The position numbers were made by a program, and so were the translations under genes. 64,000 nt of DNA from Alkalicoccus halolimnae. Its GTDB lineage: Bacteria > Bacillota > Bacilli > Bacillales > Salisediminibacteriaceae. The stretch spans positions 1,860,001-1,924,000 of the forward strand of contig NZ_CP144914.1 in assembly GCF_008014775.2 (NCBI RefSeq), written 5' to 3'. Of this stretch, positions 7,998 through 15,877 are shown piece by piece. The notes beneath the pieces are model-generated. The model ran no database searches. It had not been told where the DNA came from and saw only the letters and a program-made list of their open reading frames with translations. Numbering within the stretch: the first letter of the stretch is position 1; every line of letters begins with the position of its first letter.

Positions 7998-8859
7998 CAG
8001 TGAATTGGAAAAAGTATTGAAGGAAAAAGGAATGGATGCATGTATAATAAATACAGGAGAAAAGGAACTTTTTTCTTTCAGAAAAGAAAATCGAGAACAA
8101 CAGCCTGAGGCTGTTAATTCTGTAACGAAATCGATATTATCTCTAGTAACTGCTAAAGCTTTGGAAGAAAACTATTTCGAGCTCGGGACGGAAATTACAG
8201 AAGTGCTGAAAGTCGATGCCTCTTTCGATGGAAAAACGGTGGAGGATCTATTGACAATGAGTACAGGCTTAACAGAAAAAAACTGGCAGGAAGCAATAAC
8301 TGCAGAAGGTTGGCTCGAATCACTCTGTAGATCTAAGATTAGATCGTCAGACAAAACTTTTCATTATAACAATGCCGATTCTTATCTTCTCAGCGCTGTC
8401 CTTGCCGAGCGTATCCAATCGAACTGGCTTGAATACGCTGTGGAAAAAATTTTTTCGCCGCTGAAAATCGAACAGTGGGAATGGAAGCTGTCGCCTGATG
8501 GGCTGCCGATAGGGGGATACGGATTAAAAATGACAGCTGAAGATCTTATGAAAATCGGCATACTTGTCCTAAATAAAGGACAATGGGAGGGAGAAGAGCT
8601 TCTCACTTCTTCCAGCATTAAGAAAATGACTGCTCCTGTTGTCGACCATGCAGTACGTAATCAGCATTACGGCCAGCATTGGTGGATTACTCCCGACAAA
8701 CCGCAGATAGTATATGGCGCTGGTAAGAGAGGTAAATTTCTCTTTCTCATACCAGAAAAAAATGTAGCTGCTGTATTTCTTGGAGAACTGCCGGGGGAAG
8801 ATCTCCTTCCTTTTCAGTGGTTTGTAAAATATGCATCTTCCTCTTTGCAGAATACATAA
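7990..8859 (+). CDS. Serine hydrolase, beta-lactamase class C / PBP4-like
   Basis: 289 aa from GTG at 7990, overlapping msrA by 8 bp with AAAGGATGAG upstream. Penicillin-recognising fold motifs: S44-V-T-K47 (SxxK) and Y126-N-N128 (YxN); the third KTG-type box is degenerate (GAGKRGKFLF). No signal peptide or anchor, so unlike true PBPs it is likely cytosolic; the family also includes esterases and amidases. Translationally coupled to msrA, yet no oxidative-stress role for this family is known to me. Substrate unknown. Confidence 0.78.
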   Translation: MNNSELEKVLKEKGMDACIINTGEKELFSFRKENREQQPEAVNSVTKSILSLVTAKALEENYFELGTEITEVLKVDASFDGKTVEDLLTMSTGLTEKNWQEAITAEGWLESLCRSKIRSSDKTFHYNNADSYLLSAVLAERIQSNWLEYAVEKIFSPLKIEQWEWKLSPDGLPIGGYGLKMTAEDLMKIGILVLNKGQWEGEELLTSSSIKKMTAPVVDHAVRNQHYGQHWWITPDKPQIVYGAGKRGKFLFLIPEKNVAAVFLGELPGEDLLPFQWFVKYASSSLQNT

Positions 8860-8943
8860 TAGTTAGAAAAAGGCAGCTTTTAAAATAGAAGAGCTGCTAT
8901 ATGGCGAACTCATGTTTTCGTTTGACCTTTGACGATCAGCTTT

Positions 8944-8975
8944 TTTTACCGTGGACGGCGGTCCTTCCGGTAAAA
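8944..8975. other. Structured intergenic hairpin
   Basis: TTTTACCG pairs with CGGTAAAA, with an inner GGAC/GTCC stem. It lacks a free T-tract on either strand, so it is not a standard terminator. It lies directly upstream of a repeat fragment and may belong to it. Confidence 0.3.
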
Positions 8976-8983
8976 GTGTCCTT

Positions 8984-9027
8984 GTGAACGAAAAATGCCG
9001 TTTACCGCTTATCTGCTTTATTTTCAA
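8984..9027 (+). repeat. Dispersed repeat, 3'-end fragment (copy F)
   Basis: AACGAAAAATGCCG followed by TACCGCTTATCTGCTTTA and TTTTCAA matches the right end of the longer copies near 11 kb and 49 kb. The left part is missing. Confidence 0.4.
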
Positions 9028-9036
9028 GGCAGCTGG

Positions 9037-9071
9037 AAAAAAAGAAGCCGTTCAATTCGGCTTCTTTTTTT
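9037..9071. terminator. Bidirectional terminator after the msr operon
   Basis: AGAAGCCG and CGGCTTCT with a 7 nt loop, flanked by seven A and seven T residues, giving a 14 bp paired stem and a T-tract on either strand. Confidence 0.85.
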
Positions 9072-9327
9072 GGTCGGGTTAACGTCACCCGTACTTATAA
9101 AAAGTTCCTGTGTATTCTCCATGTACATTAATAGAGACCCTCATGCAGGATCGCTGCACCATGAGGGATGAAAATGGCCTTCTATAAAAATGGAACTTTT
9201 CCTCTGTACAGACGAAAGGATGGTCAGAAGGGGGCTTCTTTATTTAGAAGGCAGCTCCTGCTCTGTCTTTTTACCGTAAGCGGAAGAGGACATGGGGCGA
9301 CTCCGGGGCATTGGAGGACGAGCCCAA

Positions 9328-9419
9328 CCCCTCCCAACCGCAGGAAGGAAGGGGATTAGCTGAGGCCGGCTCTGCGTCTCATGGAAACGTAAGCGCACGT
9401 TGATCGCTTCAATACTTTA
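9328..9419 (+). repeat. Dispersed structured repeat (copy A)
   Basis: Core features: a CCCCTCCC...GGAAGGGG hairpin around ACCGCAGG, then AGCTGAGGCC, then CATGGAAACGTAAGCG and ATCGCTT at the end. A near relative lies in opposite orientation at 10981-11084, on the other side of cls. The layout resembles GC-rich intergenic repeats known from halophilic and alkaliphilic bacilli. A 63-codon frame that runs through it is not a gene. Confidence 0.6.
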
Positions 9420-9506
9420 TATTCTAGGCAGCCAATTTTTAATTGAAATGCATTTGTTGGAAATCTGCGTTAATATAGAAAGTACGTCTTCTGAATTGGA
9501 GGGTTT

Positions 9507-10955
9507 ATGAATATTATTTCCATTCTTTTAATTATTCTATTTATAGTAAATATTTTATTTGCAGGTATTATTATATTTATTGAAAGAAAGAATGCCTCAG
9601 CGACCTGGGCATGGGTACTGATTTTATTTTTTATTCCTTTTCTTGGATTTTTAATTTATATTTTTCTTGGACAGAATTTGACGAGAAGAAGATTGTTCGA
9701 CTGGGAAGGTATTAACAAAATAGGTATTACAGATATATTGAACAGGCAAATCGCCCAAATAAAAAATACGGAATTCTCATTTTATAATGAAAATATCGAC
9801 CCATACCGAGATATGATTTATATGCATTTGATTAATAACGATGCTATCCTGACAAAAGATAATAGCATTGAAGTTTTAAATGACGGAAAATTGAAATTCG
9901 ACCGCCTTAAAGAAGACATTCTTCATGCAACAGATCACATCCATCTCCAGTATTACATATTCCGCAATGATGATCTCGGAAAAGAAATCATTAATCTGCT
10001 CACCCGTAAAGCAGAAGAGGGTTTAACGGTAAGAATTTTATACGATGAATTAGGTTCACGTAAATTGAGGCTCAAACATTTTCGCAGGTTAACAGAAGCT
10101 GGGGGAGAAGTAGGCGTTTTTTTCCCTTCTAAAATCGCAAGAATAAACATTAGATTAAATTACCGCAATCACCGTAAGCTGTCCATCATAGATGGGAAAA
10201 CGGGTTATGTTGGAGGATTCAACTGCGGGAATGAGTATCTCGGGGTAAGTACTAAATTCGGCTACTGGAGAGATACACACCTTAGAATATCCGGAAATGC
10301 TGTAGATCCGATGCAGACACGTTTTATTCTGGACTGGAATCAGGCCTCTAAAAAACACGGGATTGCTTACGAAACGAGATATTTTCCGATGAAAGAAGAC
10401 AGTGGGAATGCAGCGCTGCAAATTGTTTCGAGTGGTCCTGATTCTGAATGGGAACAGATAAAAAACGGTTACATCAAAATGATTACGAAGGCAGAGCACT
10501 CTATCTATATTCAAACGCCATACTTTGTCCCCGATGAGAGTCTTCAGGATGCCCTGCGGATTGCAGCTCTCTCCGGTAAGGACGTAAGAATAATGATTCC
10601 CCGTATGCCGGACCATCCTTTTATCTACTGGGCGACCCTCTCGCACATTGGACAACTGCTGAAAGCGGGAGTAAATGTTTATATATATCAAAAAGGATTT
10701 ATACATGCCAAATCTATCGTTGTTGATCGTAACATCAGTTCTGTAGGTACAGCGAATATTGATATGAGAAGCTTTAGATTGAATTTCGAGGTAAATGCAT
10801 TTATATACGATCAGGAAACTTCAGAGAAACTTGCTTTGGATTTTGAACAGGACATGATGCATTCTGATAAGCTTACGAAGGAAAAGTACAAAGCGCGTTC
10901 TAAATATATAAGATTTAAAGAATCAGTTTCAAGACTTCTGTCCCCTATTTTGTAA
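9507..10955 (+). CDS. cls: Cardiolipin synthase (phospholipase D superfamily)
   Basis: 482 aa, the usual Bacillus length. Joins two phosphatidylglycerols to cardiolipin plus glycerol at the membrane. Two N-terminal hydrophobic helices (residues about 1-25 and 33-55) are followed by two PLD domains with HKD motifs: NHRKLSIIDGKTGYVGGFN near residue 223 and HAKSIVVDRNISSVGTAN near residue 401. Start ATG with GGAGGG 5 nt upstream. It stands alone between two inverted copies of a dispersed repeat, with its own terminator. Cardiolipin content often rises with salt in bacilli, which fits the ectoine genes in the same window. Confidence 0.95.
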   Translation: MNIISILLIILFIVNILFAGIIIFIERKNASATWAWVLILFFIPFLGFLIYIFLGQNLTRRRLFDWEGINKIGITDILNRQIAQIKNTEFSFYNENIDPYRDMIYMHLINNDAILTKDNSIEVLNDGKLKFDRLKEDILHATDHIHLQYYIFRNDDLGKEIINLLTRKAEEGLTVRILYDELGSRKLRLKHFRRLTEAGGEVGVFFPSKIARINIRLNYRNHRKLSIIDGKTGYVGGFNCGNEYLGVSTKFGYWRDTHLRISGNAVDPMQTRFILDWNQASKKHGIAYETRYFPMKEDSGNAALQIVSSGPDSEWEQIKNGYIKMITKAEHSIYIQTPYFVPDESLQDALRIAALSGKDVRIMIPRMPDHPFIYWATLSHIGQLLKAGVNVYIYQKGFIHAKSIVVDRNISSVGTANIDMRSFRLNFEVNAFIYDQETSEKLALDFEQDMMHSDKLTKEKYKARSKYIRFKESVSRLLSPIL

Positions 10956-10971
10956 AAGGGGGCTTTTTTTT
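10942..10971 (+). terminator. Terminator overlapping the end of cls
   Basis: CCCC...TTTT pairs with AAAA-GGGG (two bulged bases), followed by eight T residues. The stem includes the last codons and stop of cls. Confidence 0.75.
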
Positions 10972-10980
10972 ATGGCTGCC

Positions 10981-11084
10981 TGGAAATTAAGTAGATAAGC
11001 GATAAGTGGACGCTTCCGTTTACATGGGTACGCTTTCCGGGCGGGCCTCAGCTGATCCCTTCCTCCCTGCGGTAGGGAGGGATG
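10981..11084 (-). repeat. Dispersed structured repeat (copy B)
   Basis: Read on the minus strand: CCCTCCCTACCGCAGGGAGG, GGGATCAGCTGAGGCC, GGAAAGCG, CATGTAAACGGAAGCG, then TTATCGCTTATCTACTTAA. It aligns along its length with copy A (opposite orientation) and copy C at 49 kb, with scattered substitutions. Confidence 0.6.
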
Positions 11085-11164
11085 GATCTTCAGCTTTAAC
11101 AGAGTTTTTTAATTGGTCATGAATCAAAATGAAAAAGATAGTTATCTTCTGATGATCGTCTGTT

Positions 11165-11284
11165 TTAAAAAGGATGCCTAATATTAAAACACCGGTCAAG
11201 TGGAATTTTCTTATTCGCTTCCATATAATCCTCGTTAATCTTTAGTTCCATACGGGCTCTTTCAGAGCAGCCCGGACGCAGCAA
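11165..11284 (-). CDS. Possible 39-residue small ORF
   Basis: TTG at 11284 begins a 40-codon frame ending at 11165, just behind a strong AAGGAGG (spacing only 3 nt; a CTG one codon later would sit at 6 nt). The middle reads MELKINEDYMEANKKI, which looks protein-like, but I recognise no family. The rest of 11085-11505 shows no other gene; a 12 nt direct repeat AGCGGGGGTTTC occurs near 11312 and 11390. Confidence 0.2.
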   Translation of the reverse strand: MLRPGCSERARMELKINEDYMEANKKIPLDRCFNIRHPF

Positions 11285-11505
11285 ATTCCTCCTTCTTTTA
11301 GTGCCTTCAGAGCGGGGGTTTCAATTCGTCATTTACAATTGTTATTAAGCCTAGGAAAATTATGCGTAATATACCCATTGCAGATGTCAGCGGGGGTTTC
11401 GCTTTTTGCTAAACGAAAAACGGACAGAAAAGGGTCTTAATCAATTCAAGTCATTCACCGCGGTCGATAGTACAAATTTGTAAATGATAGGGGATCCTGC
11501 TTTAC

Positions 11506-11523
11506 TGTGCATAAAAATTAGTT
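11506..11523 (+). promoter_or_regulatory. ARG-box-like site 1 upstream of argC
   Basis: TGTGCATAAAAATTAGTT resembles the ArgR/AhrC operator half-sites of bacilli (TGAATAAAAATTCA-type). A second site with the same TGCATAAAAAT core lies 34 bp downstream, about three helical turns. Confidence 0.5.
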
Positions 11524-11539
11524 TTAACTTATATTTAAT

Positions 11540-11557
11540 CTTGCATAAAAATAATAC
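11540..11557 (+). promoter_or_regulatory. ARG-box-like site 2 upstream of argC
   Basis: CTTGCATAAAAATAATAC, sharing the core TGCATAAAAAT with site 1 and close to TGCATAAAGAT in the argG promoter. Three matching sites at arginine genes make ArgR/AhrC control likely. Confidence 0.5.
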
Positions 11558-11570
11558 GAGGAGTATAATA

Positions 11571-11579
11571 ATGAACTAA
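11571..11579 (+). other. Two-codon upstream ORF (Met-Asn-stop) in the arg leader
   Basis: ATG AAC TAA at 11571-11579 is preceded at ideal spacing (7 nt) by GAGGAG (11558-11563), a better ribosome site than that of argC itself. It ends 31 nt before the TTG start of argC. Confidence 0.4.
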
Positions 11580-11610
11580 CACCAGATGGCAATGAAAGGC
11601 GGGAATATTT

Positions 11611-12639
11611 TTGAAACAGGCAGCAATTATAGGCGGGACAGGCTATGGAGCCTTGGAGCTAATAAGGTTTTTGGAACACCACCCCTATGTATCTATCTCA
11701 AAAATCATATCGAGATCAGAAGAAGGGACTGAAGTTTCCGAGCGGTATCCGCATCTTCATACAGTTATTAAAGAGGAATTTTCTGCTTTGGATGATAAAA
11801 CATTTGAACATATTGATATTGTATTTTTTGCGACTCCAGCGGGCGTAGCAAAGGATATACTTCCTAAAATTAAAAAGAAAGGCGTTCAATACATTGATTT
11901 ATCAGGTGATTTAAGAATTAACGATGGTGAAGAGTACCGAATGTGGTACGGTCAGGAACCCCCATCGCAGGGACTGCAGAAAGAAGCTGTATATGGACTT
12001 CCAGAATTTTATCGGGAAAGTATAAAAAAAGCCGAAATTATTTCTAACCCGGGCTGTTTTGCTACAGCAGCACTTCTGGGAATTATTCCAGCAGTTTCAA
12101 AGGGGCTGGTTGATCCTGAAAATGTTGTTATAGATGGAAAAACAGGAGTTTCAGGTGCTGGAAGAAAACAGTCATTAATGACTCATTTCTCTGAAACGAA
12201 TGAAAATGTCAAAGCTTATAAAATGGGCAGCCATCAGCATACTCCGGAAATCGAACAGCATGTATCCACCCTGACAGGAAAAAATCCATTAATTTCTTTC
12301 CAGACTCATCTCATTCCAATGACAAGAGGCATTATGTGTACAATATATGCTGACTTAAAAAGGGCAGAAAGCATCCATGATGTTTACCAGAAATTTTATG
12401 AAAATCATCCATTTGTCAGAATGCGTCCGGAAGGAAATATTCCACAGACGAAGGAAGTTTATGGAAGTAATTACTGCGATATTGGTATCCATGTTGACGG
12501 ACGAACAAATAAACTCATTATCGTAAGTGTAGTAGATAACCTGGTTAAAGGTGCATCGGGGCAGGCAATTCAAAATATGAATTTAATGAACGGATGGAAT
12601 GAACAGGAATCATTGTCTGTTATTCCTATCTATCCATAA
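11611..12639 (+). CDS. argC: N-acetyl-gamma-glutamyl-phosphate reductase
   Basis: 342 aa, cytosolic, NADPH-dependent reduction of N-acetylglutamyl phosphate to the semialdehyde, third step to ornithine. N-terminal Rossmann motif AAIIGGTGYGALELIR and active-site Cys in ISNPGCFATAALL (about residue 149). The start is TTG at 11611 with AAAGGCGGG 7-8 nt upstream; no upstream in-frame ATG gives a better fit. It opens the argCJBD-carAB-argF operon, whose gene order is identical to B. subtilis. Two ARG-box-like sites and a two-codon uORF precede it. Confidence 0.95.
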   Translation: MKQAAIIGGTGYGALELIRFLEHHPYVSISKIISRSEEGTEVSERYPHLHTVIKEEFSALDDKTFEHIDIVFFATPAGVAKDILPKIKKKGVQYIDLSGDLRINDGEEYRMWYGQEPPSQGLQKEAVYGLPEFYRESIKKAEIISNPGCFATAALLGIIPAVSKGLVDPENVVIDGKTGVSGAGRKQSLMTHFSETNENVKAYKMGSHQHTPEIEQHVSTLTGKNPLISFQTHLIPMTRGIMCTIYADLKRAESIHDVYQKFYENHPFVRMRPEGNIPQTKEVYGSNYCDIGIHVDGRTNKLIIVSVVDNLVKGASGQAIQNMNLMNGWNEQESLSVIPIYP

Positions 12640-12653
12640 AAGGAGTGGAGCAG

Positions 12654-13877
12654 ATGTTAGTTGGACAGGAAACAGAAATAAGCATTATTCATGATGGTCA
12701 CGTCACTTCAGCTGAAGGTTTTTATGCAGGGGGAGTTCACTGCGGCCTGCGTAGAAAAAAGCTGGATTTCGGATGGCTTTTTTCTTCCGTCCCGGCGGCG
12801 GCGGCCGCTGTGTATACTAAAAACAGTTTTCAGGCTGCTCCACTGAAAGTTACGAAAGATTCAATCTCCAAAGAGCATAAACTGCAGGCGCTTGTAATTA
12901 ATTCAGCGAATGCGAATGCCTGTACAGGAGAAACAGGGATGGTTAATGCTTTAAATATGAGAAAACAGGCAGCTGATGCTATGGGGCTGGGAGAACATCT
13001 TGTCGGTGTTTCTTCCACTGGACTTATTGGAGTGCAGCTTCCTATGGACAAAATTGAAAAAGGGATGATGTCCATCAACCCGGCTGCTGTCGATCCGGAA
13101 GCTTTCGAACAGGCTATTCTTACCACTGATACGAAAACGAAGCATACGGCGGTAGAAATACTGATAGACGGAAAACCCATTATTATCGGGGGCGCGGCAA
13201 AAGGCTCGGGGATGATCCACCCTAATATGGCTACGATGCTCGCTTACATGACGACCGATGCAGATGTTGAAGCAGATGCTCTTCAACACCTTCTTTCCCG
13301 TGCTACAGATAAAACATACAATATGATCACCGTGGACGGCGACAGCAGTACAAACGATACAGTAGTCGCATTGGCTAACGGCAAAAAAGGGAATCATCCT
13401 CTTTCTCCTTCCCATCCGGAATGGGAAAAGTTTTCGGAGGCCTTCAGGCTTGTCTCAGAAATACTGGCCAAAAAAATTGCTGGAGACGGAGAAGGAGCAA
13501 CTAAATTAATTGAAGTAATGGTAAAAGGAGCTGCGACAAGCGATTCAGCAGGGAAAATTGCCAAAGCAGTTATTTCTTCCAACCTCGTAAAAACAGCAGT
13601 TTATGGTGCAGATCCAAACTGGGGACGAGTAGTCTGTGCGGTCGGATACAGTGAGGAACCAGTCGAGCCTGACTCAGTTGATGTTTTTTTAGGGGACATT
13701 CAAGTTGTAGAAAATGGACTGCCTTCGGAATTTTCGGAGCAGGAAGGTATCTCTTACCTTGATCAGCAGGAAATATCTGTTGTTGTCGATTTAAAGCAGG
13801 GCGATGGAAAAGCTACTGCCTGGGGATGTGACTTAACTTACGAATATGTAAAAATCAACGCTTCGTATCGAACGTAA
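12654..13877 (+). CDS. argJ: Bifunctional ornithine acetyltransferase / N-acetylglutamate synthase
   Basis: 407 aa from ATG at 12654 (AGGAG 8 nt upstream; the GTG at 12645 overlaps it). ArgJ transfers acetyl from N-acetylornithine to glutamate and, in bifunctional forms, also uses acetyl-CoA. The self-cleavage site with its nucleophilic Thr is present in HPNMATMLAYMTTDA (about residues 182-196), so the protein should process into alpha and beta chains. DPNWGRVVCAVGYS is the typical C-terminal signature. Begins 14 bp after argC. No argA- or argE-type gene is seen, consistent with a cyclic pathway. Confidence 0.95.
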   Translation: MLVGQETEISIIHDGHVTSAEGFYAGGVHCGLRRKKLDFGWLFSSVPAAAAAVYTKNSFQAAPLKVTKDSISKEHKLQALVINSANANACTGETGMVNALNMRKQAADAMGLGEHLVGVSSTGLIGVQLPMDKIEKGMMSINPAAVDPEAFEQAILTTDTKTKHTAVEILIDGKPIIIGGAAKGSGMIHPNMATMLAYMTTDADVEADALQHLLSRATDKTYNMITVDGDSSTNDTVVALANGKKGNHPLSPSHPEWEKFSEAFRLVSEILAKKIAGDGEGATKLIEVMVKGAATSDSAGKIAKAVISSNLVKTAVYGADPNWGRVVCAVGYSEEPVEPDSVDVFLGDIQVVENGLPSEFSEQEGISYLDQQEISVVVDLKQGDGKATAWGCDLTYEYVKINASYRT

Positions 13878-13892
13878 GCAAGGAGGCAGCTT

Positions 13893-14696
13893 ATGAAATA
13901 TCTAATCATAAAAATTGGCGGCAGTATCATATCAGAACTGCCGGCAAGTTTTTTCAAAAGTATTGTGAAACTGAAAAACGAGGGGAAATACTGCCCTGTT
14001 GTTGTGCACGGCGGGGGACCTAAAATCAACGAAATGCTTCAATGCATGCAGATTGAGACCAGTTTTCATAATGGACTTCGTATCTCTTCTCCGGAAGTTG
14101 TAGATACAGCCGGAATGGTATTAAGCGGAGATATTAATAAAAAAATTGTAGCTGAACTTCTTCGCGCGGGCGGCCGCGGATTCGGATTCAGCGGAATAGA
14201 TGGAGCCGTGCTTCAGGCGGAACCTGAGGATTCTTCCGGTAATCTTGGGAACGTAGGAAAAATAACAGAAGTGGATACAGAGCTGATTTCTCTCCTTTGC
14301 GGGAAAGGGTACATTCCGGTCATTTCTCCCATATCTTACGGAATGAAGGACAATACTGTCTATAATGTAAATGCCGATTCAGCTGCCAGTGCCTGTGCTT
14401 CGGCTTTAGGAGGCAATATCATCTTCGTAAGTGATATTCCAGGTATTATGAATAAAAGTATTAATGAAACGTTTATTTATTCCCAGTTAACAGAAGCGGA
14501 AGTGAACGATCTTATTGCTGAGAATGTTATCACGGGTGGAATGATCCCAAAAGTTCAGGCAGCGCTGATGTGCCTCCAAAAAGAAGTTAAAGAAACGGTC
14601 ATTCTCAACGGATGGCAGGAAGGTTCGATAGATACTTATGCAGCAGGCGGCTCATCAGGCACGAGGATAGTCAAGGAGGAAATAACGTATGTCTAA
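13893..14696 (+). CDS. argB: Acetylglutamate kinase
   Basis: 267 aa, amino-acid kinase fold. Phosphorylates N-acetylglutamate with ATP. KIGGS near residue 7, VVHGGGPKINEML at about 35, and the C-terminal GGMIPKVQAAL nucleotide-binding segment near residue 218 are intact. It lacks the N-terminal helix that marks arginine-inhibited hexameric forms, so arginine feedback may act elsewhere (inference). Start ATG with AAGGAGG upstream; overlaps argD by 8 bp. Confidence 0.95.
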   Translation: MKYLIIKIGGSIISELPASFFKSIVKLKNEGKYCPVVVHGGGPKINEMLQCMQIETSFHNGLRISSPEVVDTAGMVLSGDINKKIVAELLRAGGRGFGFSGIDGAVLQAEPEDSSGNLGNVGKITEVDTELISLLCGKGYIPVISPISYGMKDNTVYNVNADSAASACASALGGNIIFVSDIPGIMNKSINETFIYSQLTEAEVNDLIAENVITGGMIPKVQAALMCLQKEVKETVILNGWQEGSIDTYAAGGSSGTRIVKEEITYV

Positions 14697-15873
14697 GATA
14701 AACACAGAAATGTCTGCTCTGATGCAGACGTATAATAGATTTCCTCTAACTTTAACCAAAGGAAAAGGGAGTTACGTATGGGATGAAGAGGGAGCCTCCT
14801 ACCTGGATTTTACTTCCGGTATCGCCGTATGTAATCTTGGCCACGTACCGGAAGAAGTAAAACATGCTGTTTCGGAGCAGCTCGAGCAATTGTGGCACTG
14901 TTCTAATCTTTTTCACATTCCCGCTCAGGAAAAAGCAGCACGTCTTCTTTGCGGAAACGATTTTGATGAAGCCTTTTTCTGCAACAGCGGAGCCGAAGCA
15001 AATGAAGCCGCATGGAAACTGGCTCGAAAATATATGTATGATCAAAACAAAAAAGAAAAAACAGATATAATTTCTTTTACCCATTCGTTTCACGGGCGTA
15101 CCGGAGGGGCTATGGCAGCTACTGCTCAGGAAAAAGTTCATACAGGTTTCACGCCGCTTATGCCGGGATTTTCCTATCTTCCTTTCAATGAGGAGACAGT
15201 CACAGAAAAAATCAATCCAGAAAAAACGGCCGCTGTCATGCTGGAATTGATACAGGGAGAAGGCGGCGTGCGCGCTGCGGATAAGTCCTGGGTTAACAAT
15301 CTGGCTGAATTCTGCAGCAAAAATGACATACTGCTGATTATTGATGAAATTCAAACCGGTGCGGGAAGAACCGGCACATTGTTTGCCTATGAACAGTATA
15401 GTATAAAGCCGGATATACTGACTGCAGCAAAAGGAATCGGGTCTGGTTTTCCTGCAGGAGCGATGCTTGCTCCTAAAAATATAGCTGCATCTTTTAATCA
15501 TGGAACGCACGGGACAACGTTTGGCGGGAATCCACTTTCTATGACAGCGGTATACGCAACGATATCGGCAATTCTGGAGCCTGGATTTTTGGAGGACGTA
15601 AAAAACAAGGGAATGTATTTTCAAAAAGAACTTCAGAATGCAGCTGCCGGTTATGAGGTAGAAATCCGCGGAAGTGGTTTAATGACCGGAATGGCTTTTA
15701 AGGAAACTATCGTCCCTTTAATTGACCATCTGCGCAAAAACGGGGTGCTGGCTCTTCCGGCAGGGCCGGACGTTCTGCGGATACTGCCCCCGCTCACGGC
15801 AAGCTATATGGAATTATCAGCGTTTGCTGACACTTTAAAACAATCTTTAAATGAATGGAAGGAGGGGGAGTAG
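14689..15873 (+). CDS. argD: Acetylornithine aminotransferase
   Basis: 394 aa, class III PLP aminotransferase. Converts N-acetylglutamate semialdehyde and glutamate to N-acetylornithine. CNSGAEANEAAWKLAR, IIDEIQTGAGRTG and the PLP-binding Lys in LTAAKGIGSGFP are visible. Starts at ATG 14689 within the 3' end of argB (8 bp overlap, AAGGAGG ahead). A second class III aminotransferase, ectB, lies in the same window but belongs to a different subgroup. Confidence 0.95.
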   Translation: MSKINTEMSALMQTYNRFPLTLTKGKGSYVWDEEGASYLDFTSGIAVCNLGHVPEEVKHAVSEQLEQLWHCSNLFHIPAQEKAARLLCGNDFDEAFFCNSGAEANEAAWKLARKYMYDQNKKEKTDIISFTHSFHGRTGGAMAATAQEKVHTGFTPLMPGFSYLPFNEETVTEKINPEKTAAVMLELIQGEGGVRAADKSWVNNLAEFCSKNDILLIIDEIQTGAGRTGTLFAYEQYSIKPDILTAAKGIGSGFPAGAMLAPKNIAASFNHGTHGTTFGGNPLSMTAVYATISAILEPGFLEDVKNKGMYFQKELQNAAAGYEVEIRGSGLMTGMAFKETIVPLIDHLRKNGVLALPAGPDVLRILPPLTASYMELSAFADTLKQSLNEWKEGE

Positions 15874-15877
15874 CCAT

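Noticed and set aside
9168..9359. 63-codon plus-strand frame
   Set aside because: Crosses the dispersed repeat, has Pro/Gly/Arg-rich composition from GC-rich hairpins and no ribosome binding site.
14752..15624. 290-codon minus-strand frame opposite argD
   Set aside because: Antisense shadow of a well-supported aminotransferase gene; Cys/Phe/Arg-rich composition and no start signal.
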